Positions 5,804-6,007 of a stretch of 6,007 nucleotides of DNA are shown here, piece after piece. This stretch comes from Rhizobiaceae bacterium (GTDB lineage: Bacteria > Pseudomonadota > Alphaproteobacteria > Rhizobiales > Rhizobiaceae): the NCBI GenBank assembly GCA_913776675.1, contig CAJYRE010000437.1:1-6007 (forward strand), read 5' to 3'. Numbering within the stretch: the stretch's first letter is position 1; each line of letters starts with the position of its first letter. A model generated the notes under the pieces. It made no database searches and was not told the origin of the DNA. It was given only the letters and a program-made list of their open reading frames with translations. A program made the translations under genes and the position numbers.

Positions 5804-6007
5804 ATGTCTAATGCCATCAAACAGTCTGGAGCCTATCTCGAAATCGTATCGTTCCATTTGGGCGATCAGGAATTTTGTATCGACATCATGGCAATCCGCG
5901 AAATTCGCGGTTGGGCCCCTGTAACCCCCATGCCCCACACGCCGCCTTATGTTCTGGGCCTCATCAACCTGCGCGGTGCCGTGATTCCGGTTATCGATAT
6001 GGCTTGC
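5804..6007 (+). CDS. cheW: CheW chemotaxis adaptor, N-terminal 68 codons, partial
   Basis: The ATG at 5804 opens a frame that runs to the window edge (68 codons; the family is usually about 150-170 residues). CheW is the cytoplasmic SH3-like scaffold that links chemoreceptor tips to the CheA kinase. Visible landmarks are [20 protein letters not shown] (15-34), the short strand-turn [20 protein letters not shown] (37-56), and [11 protein letters not shown] (55-65), which carries the conserved RG at 57-58 and the PVID strand typical of CheW. It starts 2 bases after the receptor stop, with its ribosome binding site inside the receptor gene, so the two are one transcription unit. Whether more che genes follow cannot be seen; pairing of one receptor gene with an extra cheW away from the main che operon is known in rhizobia, and that is the likely situation here (inference). 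Confidence -1.
   Translation, partial: MSNAIKQSGAYLEIVSFHLGDQEFCIDIMAIREIRGWAPVTPMPHTPPYVLGLINLRGAVIPVIDMAC

Noticed and set aside
1..6007. Mobile element or defence system
   Set aside because: No transposase, integrase, terminal inverted repeats, CRISPR repeats or toxin-antitoxin-like pairs were found; all large genes are ordinary chromosomal functions.

Overview
The window looks like chromosomal DNA from a Rhizobiales (Rhizobiaceae-like) alphaproteobacterium. This rests on the protein signatures (a long-form aminopeptidase P, a PrmA with rhizobial-type motifs, a double-HAMP chemoreceptor ending in QWEEF), the moderately GC-rich codon use and the gene order. No species can be named from the sequence alone, and no transposase, integrase, phage gene, tRNA, rRNA or CRISPR array is visible.

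Layout, left to right. (1) Positions 1-1139, minus strand: the N-terminal 379 codons of an Xaa-Pro aminopeptidase (pepP), whose 3' end runs off the left edge. (2) Positions 1140-1966 form a long gap without a recognised gene. It holds a near-perfect 13-bp direct repeat, a possible 51-codon basic ORF on the plus strand (1489-1644), and a chain of stem-loops (about 1680-1837). One loop in that chain exposes a CCTCCC anti-Shine-Dalgarno sequence, and the chain ends in a strong intrinsic terminator, so it is a candidate trans-acting small RNA. A second strong terminator (1893-1935) serves prmA from the other side. (3) Positions 1967-3629, minus strand: a 27-codon hydrophobic mini-ORF with a very good ribosome binding site, a SCO1/SenC copper chaperone for cytochrome oxidase 9 nt further on, a weak terminator-like hairpin, then prmA (ribosomal protein L11 methyltransferase) with a GTG start. 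(4) Positions 3630-3818: a divergent promoter region. (5) Positions 3819-6007, plus strand: a 660-residue methyl-accepting chemotaxis protein and, 2 nt after its stop, the first 68 codons of cheW, cut by the right edge.

How the parts relate. The receptor and CheW form a translationally coupled pair in the chemotaxis signalling array; the receptor carries its own C-terminal CheR/CheB docking pentapeptide. The SCO protein and the mini-protein ahead of it form one likely transcription unit linked to respiratory copper assembly at the inner membrane. PrmA and PepP are housekeeping enzymes. The most interesting unexplained items are the anti-SD-loop RNA candidate, the 27-codon membrane mini-ORF fused into the sco leader, and the 51-codon ORF upstream of the RNA candidate.
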